Assembly (NCBI GenBank): GCA_044375415.1
Contig: JBILMS010000001.1
Span: forward strand, 124,001 to 188,000
DNA: 64,000 nt
Direction: 5' to 3'
From: JAWXBG01 sp044375415
GTDB lineage: Bacteria; Bacteroidota; Bacteroidia; Flavobacteriales_D; Sanyastnellaceae
Every line of letters begins with the position of its first letter. The first letter of the stretch is position 1. A program made the translations under genes and the position numbers. Below the pieces are notes generated by a model. It worked only from the letters and a program-made list of their open reading frames with translations. It made no database searches and was not told the origin of the DNA. Shown here one piece after another: positions 25,733 to 33,337 of the stretch.

Positions 25733-25760
25733 AAAAAGGAGTCCGTTTGGACTCCTTTTC
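25733..25760 (-). terminator. Bidirectional terminator next to tRNA-Val
   Basis: AAAAGGAGTCC (25734-25744) and GGACTCCTTTT (25749-25759) form a perfect 11-bp stem with a 4-nt loop. T-runs follow on both strands. It lies just past the 3' end of the minus-strand tRNA gene and also stops plus-strand transcription from the MORN-like gene. Confidence 0.9.
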
Positions 25761-25763
25761 TTG

Positions 25764-25838
25764 TGGGAGCTACTGGGTTCGAACCAGTGACCCTCTGCTT
25801 GTAAGGCAGATGCTCTGAACCAGCTGAGCTAAGCTCCC
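25764..25838 (-). tRNA. tRNA-Val (anticodon TAC)
   Basis: Read on the minus strand, the 7-bp acceptor stem is GGGAGCT/AGCTCCC. The D-arm is GCTC...GAGC, the anticodon stem TCTGC/GCAGA encloses the loop CTTACAA (anticodon TAC, valine), and the T-arm is ACTGG-TTCGAAC-CCAGT. The discriminator base is A. CCA is not encoded (the next bases are CAA). Confidence 0.97.
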
Positions 25839-25966
25839 TTCAAACTTTCGTTCGAAAGCGGGCGCAAATATACCCTCGATTCTCGATTCTACAAATCATG
25901 GTTGAAGATTTTGCGCTAAAAATTCAATCCTGTCTAATGCGTTGAAAATCAGCAATTATTTTTCTC

Positions 25967-26000
25967 TTGCGGTAACAAGCATAGTCCCACACTATCTTTG
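25967..26000 (+). promoter_or_regulatory. Promoter of terC
   Basis: TTG (25967-25969), a 23-nt spacer, then TATCTTTG (25993-26000), followed by GCGGC. The terC ATG is 20 nt downstream. Both boxes match; the spacer is at the upper limit. Confidence 0.7.
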
Positions 26001-26020
26001 GCGGCTACTTTTAACACCTT

Positions 26021-26797
26021 ATGAATAGTTTTTTTGATGTCCTAACAGATCCGGCCAATTACCTGAATCTGTTCATTCTGATCATGATGGAAATCGTGCT
26101 CGGTATAGACAACATCATTTTTATTGCCATCATCTGCGGCTACCTTTCTAATAAAAGAGATCAGCAACGGGCACGTTTCATCGGTCTTAGCCTAGCACTT
26201 GTAGTGCGAATTGTACTGCTTTCATTCATCTCATATATTACTCAACTCAAAGATCCTTTCTGGTCGCCGGGAGGAATTGATATAACAGGGAGAGGGCTAA
26301 TTCTATTTGCCGGAGGTATGTTCTTGATCATCAAAACAACGATAGAGATCTACCACAAATTTAAGATCGCCGATCATGAAGAAACGGCAAAGTCGCGCAT
26401 GACCACCATGTCGAACGCCATTTTGCAGATTACAATAATTGATATTGTGTTTTCATTCGACTCTATCATAACCGCGGTTGGACTTTCGAATCACGTCCCA
26501 ATTATGATTGTGGCTGTTATTATTTCGATGATTGTAATGCTACTCTTCGCACCTCACGTAAGTAGAATTATTGAGCGTTATCCAACGATCAAAATGCTCG
26601 CATTGGCTTTCTTAGTCGTGATTGGTATTATATTGGTTGTAGAAGCTTTAGAATCGGCGCTCGGTCACTTTATGCCGGAAGGAATCGATATTAAGAGCTA
26701 TGCCTATATTGCTTTAGCCTTCTCAGTGATTGTAGAAATATTGAACATCCGTTTAAATCACGTGAAAGAGAAGGCTGGAAGGAAACCTGCTAACTAA
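26021..26797 (+). CDS. TerC family integral membrane protein
   Basis: The 258-residue protein has about seven membrane helices and the conserved acidic residues of the TerC fold in MEIVLGIDNIIFIAII and in IIDIVFSFDSIITAVG. TerC/Alx/MeeF-type proteins are implicated in manganese export and in metallating exported enzymes. The name comes from tellurite resistance operons, but no other ter genes are present. The gene is monocistronic, with its own promoter. It converges on folC with only 3 bp between the stop codons. Confidence 0.9.
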   Translation: MNSFFDVLTDPANYLNLFILIMMEIVLGIDNIIFIAIICGYLSNKRDQQRARFIGLSLALVVRIVLLSFISYITQLKDPFWSPGGIDITGRGLILFAGGMFLIIKTTIEIYHKFKIADHEETAKSRMTTMSNAILQITIIDIVFSFDSIITAVGLSNHVPIMIVAVIISMIVMLLFAPHVSRIIERYPTIKMLALAFLVVIGIILVVEALESALGHFMPEGIDIKSYAYIALAFSVIVEILNIRLNHVKEKAGRKPAN

Positions 26798-26800
26798 TTT

Positions 26801-28048
26801 CTACAAGACTTCAGCAACGGTAAAAAAAGAACCGGTTACGAGTAGGATATCTGTGTTCTTCATAGATGTACTCGCATTTTCGAATGCTTCACGCACACTT
26901 TCATACACGGAACCTTTCAACCCAAATTCTGAAGCGATATCCTTTAATGCTAAGGCGTCTAAACCTCTTGGAATATTCGCTTTGCAGAAATAGTAGATTG
27001 CATTTTTCGGAAAGAGTTTTAGAACATTGGCTATATCCTTGTCTGAAACTATTCCCAAAACAATGTGTAATTGCTGAAACTGAAGTTGTGATACTTGAGT
27101 CATCACTGAAGCGATGCCATCTTCGTTATGTGCAACATCGGCAATAATGAGTGGATTCTCGCTAAGTATTTGCCAACGACCCATCAACTGAGTATTGGTA
27201 ATTACGTTTTCGAATCCCTTTTTTATATTCTCATCATTCAATTTCCAACCTCGCGATCGAAGAACTTCTGAAGCCAGAAGCGCAGTCCTATGGTTTTCTC
27301 GTTGATAATTGCCTTGTAAGGGTGAGTTCAATAATTCGACGTGTTCGTCTGCGAGAAAAATTTCGGCCTGTTTTTCGTAAGCCTTTTGTACACAAACTTC
27401 TCTCGCGGATTCCGGCATTATTCCGAGAACAACCGGCACATTTTCTTTTATTATTCCGGCTTTCTCCGATGCAATTTTCTCGATTGTATCCCCCAATAGA
27501 TTCATGTGATCCATACCTATGCGGGTTATAACAGAAACTTCCGGAGTGATGACATTTGTGGAATCCAAACGCCCACCTAAGCCAGTTTCTATAATTGATA
27601 TATCAACGTTATGTTTTTTGAAATACCAAAAGGCTAGTGCTACTGTTATTTCAAAAAAGGAGGCCTGTATTGCTGTCCATTGATCTTTGTACAGATCAAC
27701 GAACATCACTACTTCTTCTTTTGGAATCATGACCCCATTGATGCGAATCCGTTCTCGAAAATCGATTAGATGAGGCGAAGTATATAGACCCGTTTTATAT
27801 CCGGCTTCCTGACATACCGATGCAATCAAATGCGAAGTGGAACCTTTACCATTGGTGCCGGCAATGTGCACACATTTCAAATTGACTTCCGGATTGCCCA
27901 CGAGGGCAAGAAGATCAATCGTATTTTGAAGTCCCGGTTTATAGGCAGCCGGACCAATACGATGAAACATGGGAAGCTGAGCGTAGAGATAATCTAACGT
28001 CTCTGCATAAGATTTATCAATATCGTGATTGCCCGACATGTCCGCCAT
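26801..28048 (-). CDS. folC: Bifunctional folylpolyglutamate synthase/dihydrofolate synthase
   Basis: This Mur-ligase family enzyme adds glutamate to dihydropteroate and folates. The 415-residue protein has the ATP-binding P-loop AGTNGKGSTSHL (about residues 63-74), the folate-side YTSPHLIDFRERIRING, the Mg-binding IIETGLGGRLDSTNVI and ITRIGMDHMNLLG, and the C-terminal-domain GRWQ and DVAHNEDG motifs. It is the last gene of the exbB-exbD-tonB-like run, 9 nt after the TonB-like gene, and shows no functional link to it beyond co-transcription. An alternative ATG lies three codons in (28039). Confidence 0.96.
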   Translation of the reverse strand: MADMSGNHDIDKSYAETLDYLYAQLPMFHRIGPAAYKPGLQNTIDLLALVGNPEVNLKCVHIAGTNGKGSTSHLIASVCQEAGYKTGLYTSPHLIDFRERIRINGVMIPKEEVVMFVDLYKDQWTAIQASFFEITVALAFWYFKKHNVDISIIETGLGGRLDSTNVITPEVSVITRIGMDHMNLLGDTIEKIASEKAGIIKENVPVVLGIMPESAREVCVQKAYEKQAEIFLADEHVELLNSPLQGNYQRENHRTALLASEVLRSRGWKLNDENIKKGFENVITNTQLMGRWQILSENPLIIADVAHNEDGIASVMTQVSQLQFQQLHIVLGIVSDKDIANVLKLFPKNAIYYFCKANIPRGLDALALKDIASEFGLKGSVYESVREAFENASTSMKNTDILLVTGSFFTVAEVL

Positions 28049-28057
28049 AACAGCGAA

Positions 28058-28828
28058 TTAGCTCAACTTATAATTGAAGGTAAGAGTACCCTTTCTTTTT
28101 GCAGATGAACCGTCGGTGCGAGCGGTGAACTTGGCTGTAAAGGCAGCTTTTTTTGCTAGATTGAACAACGATTGGCTCGTTGTATTTCCGGCTGCCACAT
28201 TTATGGAAGCGCCTACTACATTTCCATCTTTATCAACCTCTATATCCACCACCACTTTACCTTCCTCACTAGGTAAATCGCTCGTGGGTTTCTTTTTTAA
28301 TTCACCACCCATCAAAGACCATCCTCCGGTGCCTTTACCATTGCCAAAAACGCCCTTCCCTTCGATCTGGCCTGTGGGGGTTCCTATATTTCCACCACCT
28401 TCCTTGTCTCCGTCCGATGGTTGGCCACCTCCTGTAGTTGAGCTGTTGTTTTTAATTATTCCTGCACCCTTACTCGTCTTTGGAGTTTCCACAGGTTTGT
28501 CGTTGTTGTTTCCTTTTGGAACGGTGACTGAAGAATTGTTCTGCGTATTGACGTCCGGCGTTGTGTTCTGCGCCGGAGCTGCAGCGCTTTCTTCCGGATT
28601 AGGTGATTCGTTCGGATTCGTACTTGGATTTTCCGATTCGGTTTCACCCATGCCTTCGGTATTATTTCCCCAATCACCCATAATTTCCATTTCCACGACC
28701 ATACTTCCCAAAGGAGGATCAGGGCGTTCGCATTTCACGAACTGAATGAGGAAAAATGCAATGAGTCCGTGAAAAACCAGACTGGAAGCAAAGATTCCTT
28801 TTGAGTGATTAGTGGGTAAATAATCCAT
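28058..28828 (-). CDS. TonB-like energy transducer with Asn/Pro/Gly-rich linker
   Basis: One N-terminal membrane helix (about residues 12-28) is followed by a long low-complexity linker rich in N, P, S, T and G (about 45-165). A C-terminal domain of about 75 residues (EGKVVVDIEVDKDGNVVGA...GTLTFNYKLS) matches the TonB/TolA-type C-terminal fold. TonB couples the ExbB-ExbD proton motor to outer-membrane transporters. The neighbouring exbB and exbD genes, 2 nt upstream for exbD, support this. The linker uses glycine and asparagine rather than the usual Pro-Glu/Pro-Lys repeats. Confidence 0.85.
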   Translation of the reverse strand: MDYLPTNHSKGIFASSLVFHGLIAFFLIQFVKCERPDPPLGSMVVEMEIMGDWGNNTEGMGETESENPSTNPNESPNPEESAAAPAQNTTPDVNTQNNSSVTVPKGNNNDKPVETPKTSKGAGIIKNNSSTTGGGQPSDGDKEGGGNIGTPTGQIEGKGVFGNGKGTGGWSLMGGELKKKPTSDLPSEEGKVVVDIEVDKDGNVVGASINVAAGNTTSQSLFNLAKKAAFTAKFTARTDGSSAKRKGTLTFNYKLS

Positions 28829-28830
28829 GG

Positions 28831-29232
28831 CTATTCTTCTGTTTTTGCCTTTGTCGCTACTACAACTTTCCAGCCATTTATTTTCGCTAAACTTACCATT
28901 TCGATTGTTTCGCCGGTAGGTACGCTTTTGTCGATATTGAGAACAACATGTTTGTCTGTTCTCGACTCGAGAATGGCTTTCAACCTCAGTTCTACTTGCT
29001 CTTTGGGCAACTCAACATTGTCCACAAGGAACCGTAAATCTTCGGTTATAGTAAGTGTTACAGTATTAGCCGCCGTTGGTTCAACACCTTTTGTTTGAGG
29101 AAGGTCCACCTGCTCTCCATTCACTACCATGGTTGACATGATAATGAAGAAAATGAGTAGAAGGAACACCAAGTCGGATATGGAGGACATGTTAGCCTCC
29201 GCCGATACTTTATTTCGTCTTCCAAAATCCAT
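28831..29232 (-). CDS. exbD: ExbD/TolR biopolymer transport protein
   Basis: The 133-residue protein has one membrane helix. The essential Asp sits just before it in ISDLVFLLLIFFIIMSTM (Asp20). The periplasmic domain ends ...NGWKVVVATK. With ExbB it forms the proton-driven motor that energises TonB. The start lies 6 nt after the exbB stop, and the TonB-like gene starts 2 nt after its own stop, so the three are a tight operon. The stretch NKVSAEANMSS before the helix is typical of Bacteroidota ExbD. Confidence 0.93.
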   Translation of the reverse strand: MDFGRRNKVSAEANMSSISDLVFLLLIFFIIMSTMVVNGEQVDLPQTKGVEPTAANTVTLTITEDLRFLVDNVELPKEQVELRLKAILESRTDKHVVLNIDKSVPTGETIEMVSLAKINGWKVVVATKAKTEE

Positions 29233-29238
29233 GGCTTC

Positions 29239-29952
29239 TTAGTTTCCGGGTTGTTCGAGAATGTCAACAAATTCCATGGCACGTGCCTCCATCTTGTGGA
29301 TCACCTTGCCAATTCGGGATACAAGTGTGTTGTAGGCCACATAGGCTATAATACCCACAACAAGTCCCACTACCGTAGTAACCATCGCAAGCATCATACC
29401 TCCACCGAGTTTATCGAGTTGAGGACCATTTACCTGAATACTGTGGAATACTTCCACCATCCCGATTACTGTACCAAGGAACCCGAGCATGGGGGCAGCA
29501 CCGGCGGCAGTGGCCAAAAAGCTGATGTTTTTTTCGAGGTTGTAGATTTCCAGTTTACCAACGTTCTCAATAGCCGCTTTTACATCGGACATGTCTTTTC
29601 CAATTTTGCTGATACCTTTTTCAAGCATCCGAGCTACCGGAGTTTGAGTCGTAGCACAAAGATTTTTCGCCGAATCAATTTTTCCTTCATTGATGTAGTC
29701 GCGAATTTTAGACATGAAATTACCCTCTTCTTTTGATGCCTTGTTGAGTGCCATCGAGCGTTCTACAAAAATGTACACTGCAATTATCGATAAAATAATC
29801 TGGGGTATGTAGATGTAACTACCCTTGATGAACTCATCAATAATGTTGATTTCTACTGTCTTCTGAACAGCATCAGCAGCCCCTGCAATATCCTGTCCTC
29901 CGACAGTTAGACTTCCATCTTGCAGAAAAAAGAGCAAATTCAAATAATCCAT
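29239..29952 (-). CDS. exbB: ExbB/TolQ/MotA-family proton channel protein
   Basis: The 237-residue protein has three membrane helices, near residues 48-65, 140-170 and 180-205. The conserved segments are AAGAAPMLGFLGTVIGMVEVFHSI and GGMMLAMVTTVVGLVVGIIAYVAYN. It is the stator/channel subunit of the TonB-energising complex. It is the first gene of the exbB-exbD-tonB-folC run. The upstream 200 bp contain no perfect TAnnTTTG element, so its promoter is not identified. Confidence 0.94.
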   Translation of the reverse strand: MDYLNLLFFLQDGSLTVGGQDIAGAADAVQKTVEINIIDEFIKGSYIYIPQIILSIIAVYIFVERSMALNKASKEEGNFMSKIRDYINEGKIDSAKNLCATTQTPVARMLEKGISKIGKDMSDVKAAIENVGKLEIYNLEKNISFLATAAGAAPMLGFLGTVIGMVEVFHSIQVNGPQLDKLGGGMMLAMVTTVVGLVVGIIAYVAYNTLVSRIGKVIHKMEARAMEFVDILEQPGN

Positions 29953-30156
29953 TGGTTTGTGGTTTTAGCAAATTTTCCTTTCCCGGTTTACACAAAGGGA
30001 ACGGTGCAAAGTGGGATTTATTTAATTGCTAAAAACACTCCTTTGGCGGACTTATTCAAAAAACGGTGTGGAAAGTTTGGCTATTAACATAGGAAATCTT
30101 TTCGAAACCACCATTCGGTTCAGTATATCCGCACAAAAACTTTAGAAGTTACCCCC

Positions 30157-30344
30157 CTAAAAATTCCCCGCAGTAAAACTATCATCCATCTGGGCTTGCT
30201 GCTGATCTTCGTAGAAGTAGATTTTGATCATTACTACGTCGCGCAGGAAGTAGATTTTGCCGATTTCGATGCGGTTAATTTTAATGCCGGTGCGGTTTTC
30301 GAGGTCGAGAACCAACTCGGGACGTTTGCCGCTTTTGATGAGAT
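30157..30344 (-). pseudogene. Orphan 3' end of a DUF4956 gene (duplicate of 31738-31923)
   Basis: The last 62 codons of a DUF4956 gene, including the TAG stop, recur here. They differ from the intact copy by about 14 of 186 bases but by only two internal residues (LENRT for LESRT, KIYFLR for KIDFLR). The homology stops abruptly at about 30344 and no 5' part exists, so this is a gene fragment. The excess of silent changes means the two copies diverged while both were under selection. The fragment therefore came from a functional homologue, not from a recent copy of the neighbour. The fic gene lies between the two copies. Confidence 0.88.
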
Positions 30345-30395
30345 TACAAAACCTAATGACCCGAAAAATTCCCTTGGTGTAGACCACTCGATTGC

Positions 30396-30421
30396 TGAAA
30401 ATATAAGAATTTATATTTTCA
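30396..30421. promoter_or_regulatory. Operator-like palindrome 1 upstream of fic
   Basis: TGAAAATATA (30396-30405) and TATATTTTCA (30412-30421) are perfect inverse complements with a 6-nt spacer. The same 10-6-10 arrangement recurs exactly 40 bp downstream over the fic promoter. It is probably the binding site of a dimeric repressor, plausibly the Fic protein's own C-terminal winged-helix domain. Confidence 0.7.
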
Positions 30422-30435
30422 CTAAACCATCTAAA

Positions 30436-30461
30436 TGAAAATATAAAAAACTATATTTGCA
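30436..30461. promoter_or_regulatory. Operator-like palindrome 2 overlapping the fic promoter
   Basis: TGAAAATATA (30436-30445), a 6-nt spacer and TATATTTGCA (30452-30461), which is one base off the perfect inverse complement. The second half-site contains the -7 box TATATTTG (30452-30459), 25 nt upstream of the fic ATG. A protein bound here would block RNA polymerase directly. Confidence 0.7.
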
Positions 30462-30484
30462 CTTGTATCCAAAATTAACATGAG

Positions 30485-31615
30485 ATGAATATAGGCAACT
30501 TTCAGTCCGGAAAATTGGTGCAAAGGATTCAGTACAAGAGTTTTGAGCCCACGATCATCAACACATCTTGGCACATGGACAGCGATGAGGTGGCATTGCT
30601 CCTTAGTCAGGCCGACCAAAAACTGGGCGAACTTAATGCCTTCAGCCAACTCATCCCCGATGTGGATTTTTTTATCAAAATGCACGTCCTGAAAGAAAGT
30701 ACTACCAGCAGTCGTATTGAAGGCACACAAACCAATATTGATGAAGCAGCCAAAAAGGCAGAATACGTTAATCCGGAACGAAAGGACGATTGGCAGGAAG
30801 TGCAGAACTATATCGAAGCGATAAATACAGCCATTGTTGACTTGGAACAATTACCTCTCAGCAACCGCTTACTAAAGAGAACACATAAAATAATTCTTCA
30901 AGGTGTTCGTGGTAAACACAAATTGCCGGGAGAGTTTCGCACTAGTCAAAACTGGTTGGGAGGCAGCAGCCTGAAAGACGCACGTTTCATACCTCCCCAC
31001 CAAGATGGTGTTTTGGAGCTCATGTCCGATCTCGAAAAATTCATTCATAGCGAGAATACCAACCTACCGCATCTAGTAAAGATTGGAATTCTACATTATC
31101 AATTTGAAACAATTCACCCTTTTTTAGATGGTAACGGAAGAATTGGTCGATTACTGATTACACTTTATTTGGTCAGTACCGGTTTATTGGTAAAACCTAC
31201 ATTATATCTATCCGATTTTTTTGAAAAAAACAAAGACCATTACTACGACAATCTCACTATCGTACGCACAAAAAACGACATGGTGCAATGGCTAAAATTT
31301 TTCCTCGAAGGTGTGCGTGTCACAGCTGAGAGTTCCATTCAAACATTTAAGAATATCATCGAGTTGAGAGCAGAGGTTGAAACAAAAGTGATCACGCTCG
31401 GCAAAAAACAAATGCTTGCTCGTGCTGCACTCCAACATTTGTACGGAGAGCCAATAACAGATATGCAAAGCATAGCGCAGGCCCTTGAAATCAGCGCAGC
31501 AACTGCCTCGAGGTTACTTGACGATTTGGTAAGACTTGGAATACTGAAAGAAACAACTGGCTTTAAACGAAACCGGGTTTTCGAATTTGAACAATACTTA
31601 AAACTATTCCGCTAA
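30485..31615 (+). CDS. Fic family protein with N-terminal inhibitory helix and C-terminal winged-helix domain
   Basis: The 376-residue product has the Fic active site HPFLDGNGRIGR (211-222), with His211 as the catalytic base and the GNGR phosphate loop. The inhibitory motif SxxxEG (S75-E79-G80) lies N-terminal, so this is a class II Fic, normally auto-inhibited. About residues 290-376 form a helix-turn-helix domain (MQSIAQALEISAATASRLLDDLVRLGILKE). Fic enzymes usually transfer AMP to Ser/Thr/Tyr of target proteins. The two palindromes over the promoter point to self-regulation through the winged helix. It has the opposite orientation to its neighbours and is flanked by a duplicated gene end, signs of recent arrival. 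Confidence 0.93.
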   Translation: MNIGNFQSGKLVQRIQYKSFEPTIINTSWHMDSDEVALLLSQADQKLGELNAFSQLIPDVDFFIKMHVLKESTTSSRIEGTQTNIDEAAKKAEYVNPERKDDWQEVQNYIEAINTAIVDLEQLPLSNRLLKRTHKIILQGVRGKHKLPGEFRTSQNWLGGSSLKDARFIPPHQDGVLELMSDLEKFIHSENTNLPHLVKIGILHYQFETIHPFLDGNGRIGRLLITLYLVSTGLLVKPTLYLSDFFEKNKDHYYDNLTIVRTKNDMVQWLKFFLEGVRVTAESSIQTFKNIIELRAEVETKVITLGKKQMLARAALQHLYGEPITDMQSIAQALEISAATASRLLDDLVRLGILKETTGFKRNRVFEFEQYLKLFR

Positions 31616-31686
31616 TGAGTATAGTTTAAAATTGCCACGCCTTCCGAATTGCCAAATAGCTCCACCATTCGAATAGATCTCCGCCC

Positions 31687-31717
31687 AAAAAAAAGGCCAT
31701 CCCTTCGGACAGCCTTT
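31687..31717 (-). terminator. Terminator of the VTC-DUF4956 operon
   Basis: On the minus strand, AAAGGCTGTCC pairs with GGATGGCCTTT (two G-T pairs) around a 4-nt loop, followed by eight T (complement of 31687-31694). It lies 20 nt past the DUF4956 stop. No equivalent hairpin follows the fragment at 30157. Confidence 0.85.
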
Positions 31718-31737
31718 ATATAATTTTGACTCTTACC

Positions 31738-31925
31738 CTAAAAATTCCCCGCAGTAAAACTATCATCCATCTGGGCTTGTTGCTGATCTTCGTAGAAGTA
31801 GATTTTGATCATGACTACGTCGCGAAGGAAGTCGATTTTGCCGATTTCAATGCGATTGATTTTGATGCCGGTGCGACTTTCGAGATCGAGAACTAGTTCG
31901 GGACGTTTGCCGCTTTTGATGAGAT
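31738..31925. repeat. Right copy of the 186-bp direct repeat flanking fic
   Basis: This is the 3' end of the intact DUF4956 gene. It is about 92 percent identical to 30157-30344 in the same orientation, and the similarity continues a few bases beyond the stop codon (TTACCC before TAAAA). The 1.4-kb interval between the copies holds only fic, its operators and the terminator. Confidence 0.88.
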
Positions 31926-32487
31926 CAATGTTTTCGTATTGAATGATCTTCTGCGATTCGTGACGGAGGAGCCATACTTTTTCAAGTCCATAGGTAGCAC
32001 CTATAATTACAATGTTAGCGAAACTCATCTCAAGCAGCGATACTTTTTTGTTGATCAAGGCATTCATTACCGACAAGGCAATAACAATAAAAAGATAGGT
32101 CATTTCCTTGATCGCAATGGCGTCTGTGCGATATCGAATAATTCCGAAAACTGCAAATAAGCCCATAGCAAATCCCATGTTGAGGTCCACACTTCCTAGC
32201 AAAAAGCACAGAAGAAATACAGAAAGAGAAATCAATATGTAGGTAAACAAAAAGTCCTTTCTTTTGGCAATCGGATAATAGATCAAACGCACAATAACCA
32301 TAATGAAGGTCATGTGCAATACCAATCGAATCAACATCCCAATTAAATCTTCCCAATTGGCAAGCTCAATTTTTCCAAGTGGATTAAACTTCTTGTCATC
32401 CGGCTCGTCTAGGATACCACCTGTGGTATCCTGAATAAAAAACATCGCTCCCTGAGCCCACTCTGGGGCATTAGCTAACCATTCCAT
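31738..32487 (-). CDS. DUF4956 membrane protein (VTC-domain partner)
   Basis: The 249-residue protein has about four membrane helices (about 45-165) and a C-terminal cytoplasmic domain of about 75 residues with the conserved stretches LIKSGKRPELVLDLE, GIKINRIEIGKIDFLRD and MIKIYF. DUF4956 proteins are commonly encoded next to VTC-type polyphosphate polymerase domains, as here, where the start overlaps the VTC gene by 17 nt. By analogy with the yeast VTC complex, a membrane channel or anchor for polyphosphate synthesis is inferred. Its 3' end is duplicated at 30157. Confidence 0.88.
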   Translation of the reverse strand: MEWLANAPEWAQGAMFFIQDTTGGILDEPDDKKFNPLGKIELANWEDLIGMLIRLVLHMTFIMVIVRLIYYPIAKRKDFLFTYILISLSVFLLCFLLGSVDLNMGFAMGLFAVFGIIRYRTDAIAIKEMTYLFIVIALSVMNALINKKVSLLEMSFANIVIIGATYGLEKVWLLRHESQKIIQYENIDLIKSGKRPELVLDLESRTGIKINRIEIGKIDFLRDVVMIKIYFYEDQQQAQMDDSFTAGNF

Positions 32488-33229
32488 ATGAAAGTTTTCT
32501 TATTTTGAGAAGTTTATCTTTAAATGAATTATTCTTTAATCCCTTGACCAACATGGCCACACCCAAACAATATTTACTGATGCTTTGCGGACGAATATAC
32601 TTTTTCTTTAACACAACCATAAACGGAGAATACCTGTTTTGGTTTTCTTGTTTCACTTCAGCAATGACCAAAAAAGGCAAATCGATGGAACTCTCCTGAT
32701 ATTTAAAACCAAGGTCGAAATCAATTGTAAGTCGCTCCGGGCTATTTTTATTTACCAATGTTATTCTCCGAAAGTGATTCCAAAGTTTGGGTTCCAAATC
32801 CATGCGCAAAGGAGTATTCTCACGAATAAAATTTACGGCTCTCTCTTCGAGTGTTTCGGTAATTCCATCCACTTTCGTGCGGTCTTTGATTGTGCGATCT
32901 TTACTCGACTTGAATTTTACCTCTAAAAAATTCAAATTCGAATCCACATAACTTCTCTTACGCACTTTGAAACGATTTTTTTTACCCGCATGGTGACGCA
33001 AATAAAAATAAAAGTCTTTGGTATCGTAATAAAGCGTTTCATACTTAGAAGCCCTGATTCCCATAATTTCTAGGACACGATAATCCTGTGACACCTCACT
33101 TAGTGCCATGAGCAAATCATCTTTCGACATCATAAATTTGGTGTCGGTTCGATTCATAAGTTTGACCCCATCCATCTCTTCGAGTGTTATGGGTTCAAAA
33201 CGGGAAAGTATTTGGTCCAGATTTTCCAC
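32471..33229 (-). CDS. VTC-domain (polyphosphate polymerase type) protein
   Basis: The 252-residue protein matches the VTC/CYTH-like tunnel fold. It has LMNRTDTKFMMSKDDL, YETLYYDTKDFYFYLRHHAGKKNRFKVRKRSY (basic residues that bind phosphate), FLEVKFKSSKDRTIKDR, the middle acidic strand RLTIDFDLGF, and a late FLVIAEVKQEN metal-binding Glu. In yeast Vtc4 this domain makes polyphosphate from ATP. It is the first gene of the VTC-DUF4956 pair. A -7 element lies 8 nt before its ATG. Confidence 0.9.
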   Translation of the reverse strand: MENLDQILSRFEPITLEEMDGVKLMNRTDTKFMMSKDDLLMALSEVSQDYRVLEIMGIRASKYETLYYDTKDFYFYLRHHAGKKNRFKVRKRSYVDSNLNFLEVKFKSSKDRTIKDRTKVDGITETLEERAVNFIRENTPLRMDLEPKLWNHFRRITLVNKNSPERLTIDFDLGFKYQESSIDLPFLVIAEVKQENQNRYSPFMVVLKKKYIRPQSISKYCLGVAMLVKGLKNNSFKDKLLKIRKLSYGMVS

Positions 33230-33237
33230 AGGTCTGG

Positions 33238-33245
33238 CAAATGTA
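33238..33245 (-). promoter_or_regulatory. Putative -7 element of the VTC-DUF4956 pair
   Basis: On the minus strand this reads TACATTTG followed by CC, with 8 nt between it and the ATG at 33229. That implies a very short leader. No -33 TTG lies at the usual spacing. Confidence 0.45.
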
Positions 33246-33337
33246 TGCGGTTACCAAATAAAAACGATTTCTTTACATTCGAATAATATACCGAAAGAAT
33301 ATTCCTACACCTCGAAGGGACCAACGAAAAATTAAAA

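Noticed and set aside
28074..28745. 223-residue open frame on the plus strand
   Set aside because: It is antisense to the TonB-like gene and reflects the low-complexity Asn/Pro/Gly linker; it has no start context and no recognisable domain.
30157..30387. 76-residue frame that could be read as a small DUF4956-like gene
   Set aside because: Only its last 62 codons match DUF4956 and the first 14 are unrelated sequence across the recombination joint. It is better described as a gene remnant.
30431..30850. 139-residue frame opposite the fic 5' end
   Set aside because: Antisense to the fic coding region with no domain; the intergenic palindromes explain the remaining sequence.
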